Part shown: in pieces, positions 16,233-25,119 of the stretch | Layout: each line of letters opens with the position of its first letter | How positions within the stretch are numbered: the first letter of the stretch is position 1 | DNA from: Couchioplanes azureus | Lineage (GTDB): Bacteria > Actinomycetota > Actinomycetes > Mycobacteriales > Micromonosporaceae | NCBI RefSeq assembly: GCF_014648355.1 | Contig: NZ_BMQY01000002.1 | Span: forward strand, 310,001-374,000 | Direction of reading: 5' to 3' | DNA: 64,000 nucleotides | Notes under the pieces: generated by a model | The model's database searches: none | Told to the model about the DNA's origin: nothing | Seen by the model: only the letters and a program-made list of their open reading frames with translations | Made by a program: the position numbers and the translations under genes

Positions 16233-17195
16233 TCAACGGCCCGGGCGGACCGTGTCGAAGACGACCGACCAGGGCGTCGGCGTGCCGGCCGGCGCGGCGG
16301 CGGGTGACCACGGTCCGGTGAGGACCTCGGCGGCCACGGTGGCGAAACGCTCGGCCGCCGGGTGCGCGCCGCGCCGCGGCCAGACCGCGGAGACCTCCTC
16401 CCGCAGCGGCTCGCCGGCCAGTGGACGCCAGGCGACGCGCGGTTCGCGGCGCACCGCGGCCTCGCGGTGCAGAGCCACCCCGTCTCCGGCGAGGACCAGG
16501 CCGCAGAGCAGCTCCGGGCTGCGGGCGTGCCGGATCCGCTCCGGCACGAACCCGTTGTCCCGGGCGACCGCGAGGATGTGGTCGTACCAGGCGGGTGCGG
16601 TGGCGCGCGGGAACAGGACGAGGCCGTGCCCGGTGAGGTCGGCGAGGCTCAGCGTGGCGGACCGGGCGAGCGGCGAGGCGCGCGGCAGGACCACCCCCAG
16701 CGGCGTACGGGTGACCGGGCCGGACCCGAGGTCGACCAGGTCGGCCGGGTGCTGGACCAGGCCCACGTCGAGCCGGGCACCGGCCAGCGCGTCGAGCTGT
16801 TCGGCGGTGGTCAGCTCGTGCAGATCGACGTCCAGCCCGGGTGCGTGCGCGCGGAGCCGGCGCAGCAGCTCCCCCAGGACCTGCGCCGGGGTGTCCGGCG
16901 GTACGCCCGCCCGCAGCGTGCCCAGGTCGCCGTCGCGGATGGTGCGCATGAGCGTCCGCATCCGCTGCTCCGCGGCGAGCAGCTCGCGCGCCTGCTCGAC
17001 CAGGGCCTGGCCCGCGGTGGTCAGCGCGGTGCCCCGGGGCAGCCGGTCGAAGAGCGTGACGCCGAGCTCGCGCTCCAGCCGGCGCATCGCCTGGCTGAGC
17101 GGCGGCTGGGCCATGCCGAGCGTCTCCGCGGCCCGGCTGAAGTGCAGTTCCTCGGCGACGACCAGGAAATACCGCAGGTGCCGGAAGAGATCCAC
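16233..17195 (-). CDS. LysR family regulator divergent from a beta-lactamase-like gene
   Basis: The 320-residue protein has the LysR helix-turn-helix at residues about 3-62 (RHLRYFLVVAEELHFSRAAETLGMAQPPLSQAMRRLERELG). A two-lobed periplasmic-binding-type effector domain follows. I place the start at the GTG at 17195. The protein then opens like most LysR proteins (M-D-L-F-R-H-L-R-Y-F), and a TAGGGT -10 box ends 6 nt upstream, implying a leaderless mRNA. A GTG at 17204 is an alternative lying inside the palindrome. The divergent arrangement with a class A serine hydrolase recalls ampR-ampC/penR-penA pairs, so it may regulate that gene. The inducer is unknown. Confidence 0.85.
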   Translation of the reverse strand: MDLFRHLRYFLVVAEELHFSRAAETLGMAQPPLSQAMRRLERELGVTLFDRLPRGTALTTAGQALVEQARELLAAEQRMRTLMRTIRDGDLGTLRAGVPPDTPAQVLGELLRRLRAHAPGLDVDLHELTTAEQLDALAGARLDVGLVQHPADLVDLGSGPVTRTPLGVVLPRASPLARSATLSLADLTGHGLVLFPRATAPAWYDHILAVARDNGFVPERIRHARSPELLCGLVLAGDGVALHREAAVRREPRVAWRPLAGEPLREEVSAVWPRRGAHPAAERFATVAAEVLTGPWSPAAAPAGTPTPWSVVFDTVRPGR

Positions 17196-17200
17196 GGCGT

Positions 17201-17214
17201 CCACCCTAGGGTGG
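17201..17214. promoter_or_regulatory. Shared palindromic -10 region CCACCCTAGGGTGG
   Basis: A perfect 14-bp palindrome contains TAGGGT on both strands. On the plus strand TAGGGT (17208-17213) ends 5 nt before the hydrolase ATG at 17219. On the minus strand TAGGGT ends 6 nt before the LysR GTG at 17195. One element can thus serve as the -10 box of two divergent leaderless promoters and as an operator. Confidence 0.55.
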
Positions 17215-17218
17215 TCCG

Positions 17219-18124
17219 ATGTCCGTCGACGACGTGTTCGCCGCCGGTGGCGTCGAGGGCTGGCTGCATGCCCGCGACATCGACACCGGCGACGCCGTGG
17301 GGTGCCGTTCCGGCGAGCCGGTGGTGCTCAGCTCCGTCTTCAAGATCCTGCTGGCGCTGGAGTACGCCCGGCAGGCCGCCTCGGGCGCGCTCGATCCGGC
17401 CGAACGGGTGACGGTGCGCGGCGGGGACCGGCTGGGTGGCTGGGGCACCGGCGGATGCGCCGACGACGTCGAGCTGTCGCTGCGCGACCTGGCGTACTTC
17501 ACCATGTCGGTCAGCGACAACGCCGCCGCGGACGTGCTGCTGCGCCGGGTCGGCCCGGACCTGCTGCCGGTCCTCGCCGCCGAGCTGGGCCTCGTCCGGA
17601 CCCGCGTGGTGGGCGGCCCGCGCCAGATGCTCGAGACCATGTTCGCCGACGTGGGCGCGGCGGACGGCGCCGGTTTCGCCCGGGTCTTTCCCACCCTTTC
17701 CGACGCGCAGGTGCGCGCGTTGCGCGTCTTCGACCCGCGGCGGACCACGTCGAGCACGCCGGAGGAGATCACCCGTCTGCTCCAGCTGATCTGGCGGGAC
17801 GAGGCCGGGCCGCCCGAGGCCTGCGCGACGGTGCGCGACCTGATGTCGCGGCAGATGTTCTGGACGCGGCTCGCGGCCGCGTTCCCGGCCGGAGTCCGGG
17901 TGGCCGGCAAGACCGGCACGCTGCCCGGCCTGCACATGGAGGCCGGCGTGGCGGAGTATCCGGACGGCGGCCGGTACGCGCTCGCGGTGTTCGTCCGGAC
18001 CCGGCGGCTCGACACGTCCCGGATGGACGTCGACCAGCTGCTCGGCCGGGCCGCGGCGGCCGCGGTGCGGCACCTGCGCGACGGTCTGCCCGCCGGCGTG
18101 CCCGGAGTCGCCGGCGCCGAGTGA
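17219..18124 (+). CDS. Class A beta-lactamase-related serine hydrolase, no signal peptide
   Basis: The 301-residue protein has the three penicillin-recognising motifs in order: S39-V-F-K42, S99-D-N101 and K231-T-G233. Fold and length match class A beta-lactamases and DD-peptidase relatives, which acylate a serine with beta-lactams or D-Ala-D-Ala-like substrates. No signal peptide, lipobox or membrane helix is visible; the protein starts almost directly with the domain. It may therefore be cytoplasmic, leave by another route, or hydrolyse a different substrate. The start ATG appears leaderless behind the shared palindrome with lysR. A true antibiotic-resistance role is not shown. The omega-loop Glu166 equivalent could not be placed by eye. 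Confidence 0.82.
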   Translation: MSVDDVFAAGGVEGWLHARDIDTGDAVGCRSGEPVVLSSVFKILLALEYARQAASGALDPAERVTVRGGDRLGGWGTGGCADDVELSLRDLAYFTMSVSDNAAADVLLRRVGPDLLPVLAAELGLVRTRVVGGPRQMLETMFADVGAADGAGFARVFPTLSDAQVRALRVFDPRRTTSSTPEEITRLLQLIWRDEAGPPEACATVRDLMSRQMFWTRLAAAFPAGVRVAGKTGTLPGLHMEAGVAEYPDGGRYALAVFVRTRRLDTSRMDVDQLLGRAAAAAVRHLRDGLPAGVPGVAGAE

Positions 18125-18264
18125 TCCACGCCACGCGCGACGCGCGACGGGCCGGTCGCGAGCTGGGCTGATATCCGGACGGCTATGGCGGGTGCGGCGA
18201 CCGGATCTTGGACGCGCGGCGGGAGCCGCTGGTGTGCTGCGGGTCCCTCGACGGAAGGACCGTG

Positions 18265-19233
18265 ATGTCCCGCAACGCCTTCGACCGCCGCGACTTCCTG
18301 CGTACCGCCGCGGCCGGCACCGCGCTGGCCTCCCTGCCCGCGGCGCTGCCCGGCACGCCGGCCGCCGCCGCGCCCGGCGCCGCTCCCCGACGCCGGCGGA
18401 CCGCGACGTTCCGCTGGCTCGGCACCACCGGCTGGCGCATCGACGTCGCGGGCCGGACCGTGCTGGTCGACCCGTACGTGAGCCGCTTCCGGACCGGGCT
18501 GTTCGGCGGCACGTTCGACCCGGCCACGCCGCTCGCCGTGGATCCCGCCGCGATCGCCGCCGCGGACCTGGGCGCCCCCGAGACCGTGCTGGTGACCCAC
18601 ACCCACTGGGACCACTTCGCCGACGTGCCCCACGTGGCCCGGACGACCGGGGCACGGGTACTGGGCACCCTCACCGCCTACCACCTGGGGCTGGCCGCCG
18701 GCGTACCCGGCGATCGGCTGAGCCCGGTGAAGGGCGGCGAGGTGCTGGACTTCGGCGACTACCGGGTCGAGGTCGTCGCCGCGCTGCACAGCCGCAACGC
18801 CAGGTACTCACTCGCCTTTCCCGGCGTCCGGTTGCAGGCGCCCGGCGCGGCGCCGGCGACGATCGCCGATCTGCCCGAGGGCGACACCCTGGCGTACGTG
18901 TTCCGCGTACCCGGCGGCCCGTCGGTCTTCCTCATGGGTGCCAGCGACTTCGTCGAGCGCAACCTGGCCGGCATCCGGCCGGACGTCGCGATGATCCCGA
19001 TCAACAGCAGCGACGCCACCCACGACTACGTGCCCCGCCTGCTCGCGGCGCTCGACCGCCCGGCCGTGGTCGTGCCGGTGCACTGGGAGAACTTCGAGAC
19101 GCCGCTGCGGAACCCGCCGGTGGTGGCACCCGCCGACCGCCGGCGGCTGGACGCCTTCGAGGCCGCGATCCGGGCGGCGTCGCCGCGGACCCGGATCGTG
19201 CGGCCGGAGTTCCTGACGCCGTACGAATTCTGA
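18265..19233 (+). CDS. Tat-exported metallo-beta-lactamase-fold hydrolase
   Basis: The 322-residue protein begins with a twin-arginine signal (RRDFLRTAAAGTALASLPAAL, cleavage after an Ala-rich stretch near residue 35). The mature part is a metallo-beta-lactamase fold with the metal motif THTHWDHF and later ligands in GASDF and PVHWENF. This resembles the UlaG/N-acyl-phosphatidylethanolamine-phospholipase-D-like branch rather than true beta-lactamases. The Tat signal implies folding with metal in the cytoplasm and export to the cell surface or medium. GGAAGGA precedes the ATG. The substrate is unknown; a lipid or phosphodiester is possible. Confidence 0.83.
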   Translation: MSRNAFDRRDFLRTAAAGTALASLPAALPGTPAAAAPGAAPRRRRTATFRWLGTTGWRIDVAGRTVLVDPYVSRFRTGLFGGTFDPATPLAVDPAAIAAADLGAPETVLVTHTHWDHFADVPHVARTTGARVLGTLTAYHLGLAAGVPGDRLSPVKGGEVLDFGDYRVEVVAALHSRNARYSLAFPGVRLQAPGAAPATIADLPEGDTLAYVFRVPGGPSVFLMGASDFVERNLAGIRPDVAMIPINSSDATHDYVPRLLAALDRPAVVVPVHWENFETPLRNPPVVAPADRRRLDAFEAAIRAASPRTRIVRPEFLTPYEF

Positions 19234-19273
19234 TCCGTTCGCGGCATCTGCCGGAGGCCGAAGAAATCGACTC

Positions 19274-19302
19274 TTGTCAAAGTGTGACGCCGACCGTAAA
19301 CA
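19274..19302 (+). promoter_or_regulatory. Promoter candidate for the penicillin-acylase-type gene
   Basis: TTGTCA (19274-19279) and TAAACA (19297-19302) are separated by exactly 17 bp in an unusually A+T-rich gap. GGAAGGGA lies before the start codon at 19360. Confidence 0.45.
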
Positions 19303-19359
19303 GGTGGTTAGCAGTATGAATCTTTCTCGCGTCATGCGGCCCGGAAGGGACCCCCGCCC

Positions 19360-22300
19360 ATGCACCGACGCCCCCCGCGCATCCGCGCGGTACTGACCGC
19401 CTCACTGCTGCTCACCGCCGCCGTCACGGTCGGCGCCACCTCCGGCGCACCGGCCACCGCGGCCCCCGCCACCAACACCGACCACTGCCTCGGCGAGTGC
19501 CACGACATCCTGCCGCCGGGCCAGAACGGCACCGCGAACCTCGTGCAGATCATCGCCCATCAGACCCTCGGCACCATGCCCCGGCACTCCAGCGACCAGC
19601 TGGGACGCTATGCCGACCTCGTGCACCACCACACCGGCCTGACCGAGGAGCAGATCGGCACCTTCTTCAACGACGGCTCGTTCGGCGTCGCACCCGGCGA
19701 GGTCGAACGCAGCTACCAGCCCCGCTCCGACGTGACCGTGGTCCGCGACAAGGCCCTCGGCGTCCCGCACATCACCGGCAGCACCCGGGCCGGCACGATG
19801 TTCGGCGCGGGCTACGCCGGGGCCGAGGACCGGCTGTTCCTCATGGACCTGATGCGGCACGTGGCCCGCGGCGAGCTCACCCCGTTCGCCGGCGGCAACC
19901 CGGGCAACCGGGCCCTGGAACAGAGCGTGTGGCGCAACTCGCCGTACACCGAGGCGGACCTGCAGGCGCAGATCGACGCGCTGCGGTCCTCGGGACCGCG
20001 CGGCGCGCAGCTCTACGCGGACGTGCAGGCGTACGTCGCCGGTGTCAACGAGTACATCGCCGACTGCATGGCCGCGCGCAACTGTCCCGGCGAGTACGTG
20101 CTGACCGGCAACATGGACCCGATCACCAACGCCGGGGGCCCGGAGGACTTCACGCTGACCGACCTGATCGCGGTCGCCGGGGTCATCGGCGGCCTGTTCG
20201 GCGGGGGCGGCGGCGGCGAGATGCAGTCCGCCCTGGTCCGGATCGCCGCGCGGGCCGAGTACGGCGACGCGGCCGGCGACGCGGTCTGGACGACGTTCCG
20301 CTCCCAGAACGATCCCGAGACGGTGCAGACCCTGCACGCCGGACAGACGTTCCCCTACACGCCGGACAACCGCGGCGCCGCCGGGGTCGCCATGCCGGAC
20401 CCGGGCACCGTCACGGGCGAGCCGCTCGTCTACGACCAGTCCGGGACGGCGACGTCGGCCCGCAGGCACGGCAGGAGCGCCATCGCCGAGTCCCTCGGCA
20501 AGCTGGCCATCGACGGCCACCGCGGCATGTCCAACGCGGCGGTGGTCTCCGCCGCGCACTCGGCGACGGGCCACCCGGTCGCCGTGTTCGGCCCGCAGAC
20601 CGGCTACTTCGCTCCCCAGCTGCTCATGCTTCAGGAGCTGCAGGGCCCGGGGATCAGCAGCCGGGGCGCCGCCTTCGCCGGACTGAACCTCTACACGCTG
20701 CTGGGCCGCGGGCCCGACTACGCGTGGAGCGCCACCTCGGCGGGGCAGGACATCACCGACACCTTCGCCGCGGAGCTCTGCGAGCCCGGCGGCGGCACGC
20801 CGACCACCGCGTCTTCGCACTACCTCTACCACGGTCAGTGCCTCGCGATGGAGGCGCTGTCCAAGTCCAACGCGTGGGAGCCCAGCACCGCCGATCCCAC
20901 CCCGGCCGGGTCGTACCGGCTCACCGTGCTGCGGACCAGGTACGGCCTGGTGTCGCACCGCGGCCTGGTCGGCGGAAAGCCGGTCGCGTTCACCAGCCTG
21001 CGCGCGACGTACCGGCACGAGGCGGACTCGGCGCTCGGCTTCCAGATGTTCAACGAGCCCGACCAGATGGGTACGGCCGCCGGGTTCCAGGCCGCGGCGT
21101 CGCAGATCTCGTTCGCGTTCAACTGGTTCTACGTCAACTCCGCCGACACGGCGTACTTCGCGTCCGGGGCGCACCCGGTCCGGTCCGCCGGCGCCGACCC
21201 GAACCTGCCGACCTGGGGCCGGCCCGCGTACGAGTGGTCCGGCTGGGACCCGGCCACCAACGTCGCCGCGTACCAGCCCGCCTCGGCGCACCCGCAGGCG
21301 GTCAACCAGGACTACTTCGTCAGCTGGAACAACAAGCAGGCGAACGGGTTCTCGGCCGCCGACGGCAACTTCAGCTTCGGCGCGGTGCACCGCGGCGACC
21401 TGCTGGACCGGCCGATCAAGCAGGCCCTGGCGGCGGGTCGCACGTTCGACCGGGGCAGCCTGCTGAGCGTCGTGGAGACCGCGGCGATCACCGACCTGCG
21501 GGGCGCCGAGGTCCTCGACGACCTGCTGCGCGTCATCGACTCCGCCCCGGTCACCGATCCGGCCCAGGCCCAGGCGATCGCCAAGCTGCGCGCGTGGCAG
21601 CAGGACGGCAGCAAGCGCGTCGAGACCGCGCCGGGCAGCAAGGTCTACCGCGACGCCGAGGCCATCCGCATCCTCGACGCCTGGTGGCCACGGCTGGTGC
21701 CGGCGCAGTTCAAGACGCCGCTCGGCGACGAGCTGTACCAGACGCTGGCGAACACCCTGCCGATCGACGAGTCGCCGTCCACCGGCCAGGGCCACGAGGG
21801 TTCCGCGTTCCAGTCCGGCTGGTGGGGCTACGTGGAGAAGGACCTGCGCGCGGTGCTCGGCGACGACGTTCCCCACTGGCCGGTCACCTACTGCGGGAAC
21901 GGCAGTCTCGGCGCCTGCCGCGGCGCGCTGCTCGCCAGCCTCACGGCGGCGCTGGCGGTGCCGGCCACCACCACCTATCCCGGCGACTCGCACTGCGCGG
22001 CCGGCGACCAGTGGTGCGCCGACGCCATCCTGCAGTCACCGCTCGGCGGCATCACCCACCCGATGACGAGCTGGCAGAACCGGCCCACCTACCAGCAGGT
22101 CGTCTCGTTCCCGGCGCGGCGCGGCGACGACGTGAGCAACCTGGCGGCCGGGCGCGCGGTGACCGCGTCGACCACCCAGCCCGGCCATCCCGCCGCGCAC
22201 GCCGTCGACGGCGACCGGGCCACGCGCTGGGCGAGCCGGTGGTCCGACAACCAGTGGCTGCGCATCGATCTGGGCAGCAGCCGGCCGGTGGCCCGGATGG

Positions 22301-22518
22301 TGATCCGGTGGGAGTCCGCGTACGCCACCGCGTACAAGATCGAGGTCTCGCCCGACGGCAGCGCCTGGACCCAGGTCGCGGCGGTGACCGGCGGCAACGG
22401 CGGGGTCGACAACGTCACCTTCCCGGCGACCGGCGCCCGCCACGTGCGGCTGACCGGGCAGAGCCGGGCCACCTCCTACGGCTTCTCGGCCTACGAGGTG
22501 GAGCTGTACTCGCACTGA
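19360..22518 (+). CDS. Secreted penicillin-acylase-family Ntn hydrolase with C-terminal F5/8C (discoidin) domain
   Basis: The 1,052-residue protein has an N-terminal signal peptide (basic start, then AVLTASLLLTAAVTVGATSG, cleavage near residues 30-38). The body matches the penicillin amidase superfamily. An alpha region begins with YQPRSDVTVVRDKALGVPHI and GAGYAGAEDRLFLMDLMRHVARGEL. The beta-chain nucleophile is probably Ser391 in HRGMSNAAVV, followed by GHPVAVFGPQTGYFAPQ as in penicillin G acylase. These enzymes self-cleave and hydrolyse amides such as acyl-homoserine lactones, lipopeptide acyl chains or beta-lactam side chains. Residues about 926-1052 form an F5/8 type C carbohydrate-binding domain, which would tether it to a glycan surface. 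Substrate unknown. Confidence 0.87.
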   Translation: MHRRPPRIRAVLTASLLLTAAVTVGATSGAPATAAPATNTDHCLGECHDILPPGQNGTANLVQIIAHQTLGTMPRHSSDQLGRYADLVHHHTGLTEEQIGTFFNDGSFGVAPGEVERSYQPRSDVTVVRDKALGVPHITGSTRAGTMFGAGYAGAEDRLFLMDLMRHVARGELTPFAGGNPGNRALEQSVWRNSPYTEADLQAQIDALRSSGPRGAQLYADVQAYVAGVNEYIADCMAARNCPGEYVLTGNMDPITNAGGPEDFTLTDLIAVAGVIGGLFGGGGGGEMQSALVRIAARAEYGDAAGDAVWTTFRSQNDPETVQTLHAGQTFPYTPDNRGAAGVAMPDPGTVTGEPLVYDQSGTATSARRHGRSAIAESLGKLAIDGHRGMSNAAVVSAAHSATGHPVAVFGPQTGYFAPQLLMLQELQGPGISSRGAAFAGLNLYTLLGRGPDYAWSATSAGQDITDTFAAELCEPGGGTPTTASSHYLYHGQCLAMEALSKSNAWEPSTADPTPAGSYRLTVLRTRYGLVSHRGLVGGKPVAFTSLRATYRHEADSALGFQMFNEPDQMGTAAGFQAAASQISFAFNWFYVNSADTAYFASGAHPVRSAGADPNLPTWGRPAYEWSGWDPATNVAAYQPASAHPQAVNQDYFVSWNNKQANGFSAADGNFSFGAVHRGDLLDRPIKQALAAGRTFDRGSLLSVVETAAITDLRGAEVLDDLLRVIDSAPVTDPAQAQAIAKLRAWQQDGSKRVETAPGSKVYRDAEAIRILDAWWPRLVPAQFKTPLGDELYQTLANTLPIDESPSTGQGHEGSAFQSGWWGYVEKDLRAVLGDDVPHWPVTYCGNGSLGACRGALLASLTAALAVPATTTYPGDSHCAAGDQWCADAILQSPLGGITHPMTSWQNRPTYQQVVSFPARRGDDVSNLAAGRAVTASTTQPGHPAAHAVDGDRATRWASRWSDNQWLRIDLGSSRPVARMVIRWESAYATAYKIEVSPDGSAWTQVAAVTGGNGGVDNVTFPATGARHVRLTGQSRATSYGFSAYEVELYSH

Positions 22519-22522
22519 GCAT

Positions 22523-22565
22523 GCGGACGCCCGGTTCGGCCTCGCCGGCCGAACCGGGCGTCCGC
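22523..22565 (+). terminator. Strong terminator after the penicillin-acylase-type gene
   Basis: An 18-bp perfect stem (22523-22540 with 22548-22565, core CGCCCGGTTCGGC) with a 7-nt loop begins 5 nt after the stop. It separates the acylase gene from the convergent HEAT-repeat gene and may work both ways. Confidence 0.8.
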
Positions 22566-22680
22566 ACGAGTGGAGGCGGTCAGGCGAATCGCCGAACCGC
22601 ATCCCACCAGCAGAACCAGCTACACCGCCAACGTCGATCCTCCGAAAGCCTCACAACGGACCGGAGCTAGACCCCGGTGT

Positions 22681-24699
22681 CTAGCTGGGCGGGAGGTGAA
22701 CCTCGACGGTCACGTCACCCACCGTGGGGCGTCCGGCAGGAATGCGGACGCGGAAGCGCCGGTGCGCGGGGTCCCGCAGGATCAGCATCCACCGGCCGGT
22801 GGACTCCTGATAGATACTGGTCTTGACGGCGTCCATGTCGGGCACCGCGATCGCGATGGCCCGGCAGCGGGACCGGACGGCCTCGCGGGCAAGCAGCTCG
22901 GCTTCCTTCGCGGTGATCGGCACCAGGGCGGTCTCCGGGTGCTTGCGGGAAGCGTCACCGGTCGCCGAGGCGCCGGTGTCCTCCGGTGCCTCGACGGACT
23001 TGGCCTTCCTGCGGCGCAGGTGGCCGCGAAGGGACTCCTTCGCGCCTTCGTAGGCGGCGTTGCCCAGGACGCCACTGGCAACGGCGAGAGCCACCCACTG
23101 CGCCACCTGGCCGATCTGGCCGGCGTCGGGGGCCAGGATGCGGGGAGGCTGGGTGCGGAGGTCGTCATCCGAGTCAGCGCTGTGCGCCAGCAGATGCGTG
23201 GTCGCCGCGTCACGTCGCCATCCGTCTTTCAACGCCCGTAATGCCGTACGCCGAACCATTGCGCTGGCGTCGGTGACCGCGATCTCGTGCAGCAGCAGAT
23301 AGGTCTCCTCGGTCGAGCCGAGACGGGCCAGGGCGGACAGTGCCGCCGCCCGTACGTGTTCCGGGCGCTCGTCGGACATGGCCTGCTCTTCCAGCCACCG
23401 CCGCCGAGCGGCGGCATCGGAGCGCCACACTCTCACGACGGCTCGGAACGCGGCGTGGACCACCTCGGCCGTCTCGGCGGCCACGGCCAGCCCTTGCAGC
23501 AGTGGCAACGTCGACGGGAGCGGTGCCCACCCCTCGGCAAGCGCCTTGATCGCGGTGATCCGGACCTTGGGCTGCGGGTGCTCCATGGCGAGCCCGCACA
23601 CCCACGGGTACGTTTCCGGGTCGCTGCGCCAGTGCGTCACCAGCGCATCCATGGCGTCCTCGCACAGGCCCAGGGCATCGGCGGTGACGCACTGGCGCAA
23701 CCAGAGCTCGACACCGGGATGATGTCGCCATCCCGAGACGACTGCCGACAGGGCGGCACGGCGAACCGACAGGTTCGCATCGTGGAACAGCACGCCACTC
23801 AGCACATCGATGGTGTCGTCATACTGCGGCCAGATCTGCTGAAGCAGGGTGACGGCAGCCGTACGCACGGCGCCGTCGGGTTCGTGTCGGATCCGTTCCT
23901 CGACCAGTGCTCGCAGTCCATCGTCCGGGGGCCACCCGTGCGCCAGGCCTTCGAGCGCGCACTGCCGTAGCCGCGCGTCGTGGGCGTTGCAGGCGACGGC
24001 GCGCAGCAGCGGCACGGTGGCGGGAGATGTCCGCCGGTAGCGGATCAGTGCTCGTACCACGGCGGTCTGATGGGGCACCCGGTCGGCGTCCGCGGTGCCA
24101 GCACCGCCCGTGCCGGCGACGACGTAGCGGTGCAGCCATTCCTCGACGCCGGTGTCGTCGCGCCACAGTTCGGTGAGCGCAGCGAGCGCTGCCTCCCTGG
24201 CTGCGGGAATCGGGTCGTCCTCGGCGACGCGTTGCAGCTGCGCGCAGGTGGCCGGGTCGTCCCGCCAGGCTTCAGCGAGGATGCGCACCGCGCCGACGCG
24301 TACGGTGGCGTGGCGGTCGTGGAGCCGGCGATCGCACACGAAGCGGCGAGTCGAGGGTTCCGCGGGCCAGTTCGTGGCCAGGCAACGCAGCGCCGCCAGA
24401 CGGACGTCTTGATGAAGGTCCTCGACAGCGCGCCGGCGTACGACGTCGGCCGTGGTGCGGGCCGGATCTACGTGCCGCAGCGCCCGCAGCCGCACCACCC
24501 ACACCGGGTCGCCGTCGATGCACGCCGTTGTCGCAGCGGCGGTGGCTGGATGTCGGGGCCAGCGGGTCACCAACGCGGCCAGCGCGTCCAACCGGGACTG
24601 GAAGGCGCCGGAACCGGAGGTGACCAAGGCGACGAGACGATCCCGTTCCGCATTCTCCCGGTCGGTGTCAGCTACCTGATCGGCTCCCATGTCCCCCAT
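22681..24699 (-). CDS. HEAT-repeat protein with hydrophobic segment and C-terminal domain
   Basis: Residues about 20-500 of this 672-residue protein consist of helical-hairpin repeats of the HEAT type, roughly every 33-35 residues. Each ends in an L-x-x-x-W-R-x-D-P-x-T-like turn (AWRDDPATCAQL, ELWRDDTGVEEWL, GWRHHPGVELWL, VWRSDAAARRRWL). After a short acidic linker comes a hydrophobic stretch (QIGQVAQWVALAVASGVLGNAAYEG) followed by basic residues, suggesting membrane contact. A C-terminal alpha/beta module of about 90 residues follows (AELLAREAVRSRCRAIAIAVP onward). The repeats make a protein-binding solenoid. G+C looks lower than in flanking genes, and an IS relic lies next to the start, so it is probably acquired. 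Function unknown. Confidence 0.75.
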   Translation of the reverse strand: MGDMGADQVADTDRENAERDRLVALVTSGSGAFQSRLDALAALVTRWPRHPATAAATTACIDGDPVWVVRLRALRHVDPARTTADVVRRRAVEDLHQDVRLAALRCLATNWPAEPSTRRFVCDRRLHDRHATVRVGAVRILAEAWRDDPATCAQLQRVAEDDPIPAAREAALAALTELWRDDTGVEEWLHRYVVAGTGGAGTADADRVPHQTAVVRALIRYRRTSPATVPLLRAVACNAHDARLRQCALEGLAHGWPPDDGLRALVEERIRHEPDGAVRTAAVTLLQQIWPQYDDTIDVLSGVLFHDANLSVRRAALSAVVSGWRHHPGVELWLRQCVTADALGLCEDAMDALVTHWRSDPETYPWVCGLAMEHPQPKVRITAIKALAEGWAPLPSTLPLLQGLAVAAETAEVVHAAFRAVVRVWRSDAAARRRWLEEQAMSDERPEHVRAAALSALARLGSTEETYLLLHEIAVTDASAMVRRTALRALKDGWRRDAATTHLLAHSADSDDDLRTQPPRILAPDAGQIGQVAQWVALAVASGVLGNAAYEGAKESLRGHLRRRKAKSVEAPEDTGASATGDASRKHPETALVPITAKEAELLAREAVRSRCRAIAIAVPDMDAVKTSIYQESTGRWMLILRDPAHRRFRVRIPAGRPTVGDVTVEVHLPPS

Positions 24700-25119
24700 A
24701 GTGCTCTTCGCATGCGACAGTCGGTCACCCCCGGCGTGCGTTGTCGTGCCGGCTGTCAGCGTCGCGACGCGGCCTCGGTGCCCGGGGTCAGGGCGGACGC
24801 CGTGTGGTACTCGCGGCAGCTGTGGACAGCAGGATGCGGCACTCGTCGCGACTCAGGGCGTTCCGGGCGATCAGCGTTCGGCGACGGGTTCGCCTCCGAC
24901 GCCAAGTCCTGCTACCCGGCGCCGGGCGAGCGATGGATCATCCCGCAACGCTGACCACCGTGCTTGCCCATCACCGCCGAGTCCCACGGGGCATCTCGGC
25001 CTGCACCTGCTCGGCGCCGCCGAGCAACGCCGCGCCCAAACCCACGCCGACCTGAGCACTGGCGGCGATATCGGTGGCCGCGCGCTGGAGGAGTCGCCGC
25101 CCGACGAGGCGCCTAGGTC
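24700..25119. other. Intergenic stretch without a recognisable gene
   Basis: Short open frames exist on both strands, but none has a ribosome site or family resemblance. Together with the IS630 relic that follows, it looks like degraded mobile-element or scar DNA. Confidence 0.5.

Noticed and set aside
18265..19233. Metallo-beta-lactamase-fold protein as an antibiotic-resistance carbapenemase
   Set aside because: Motif spacing and length fit the UlaG/phospholipase-like branch; resistance cannot be inferred.
24700..25119. Several short open frames beside the HEAT-repeat gene
   Set aside because: No ribosome sites, no conserved motifs and biased composition; more likely degraded DNA near the IS relic.
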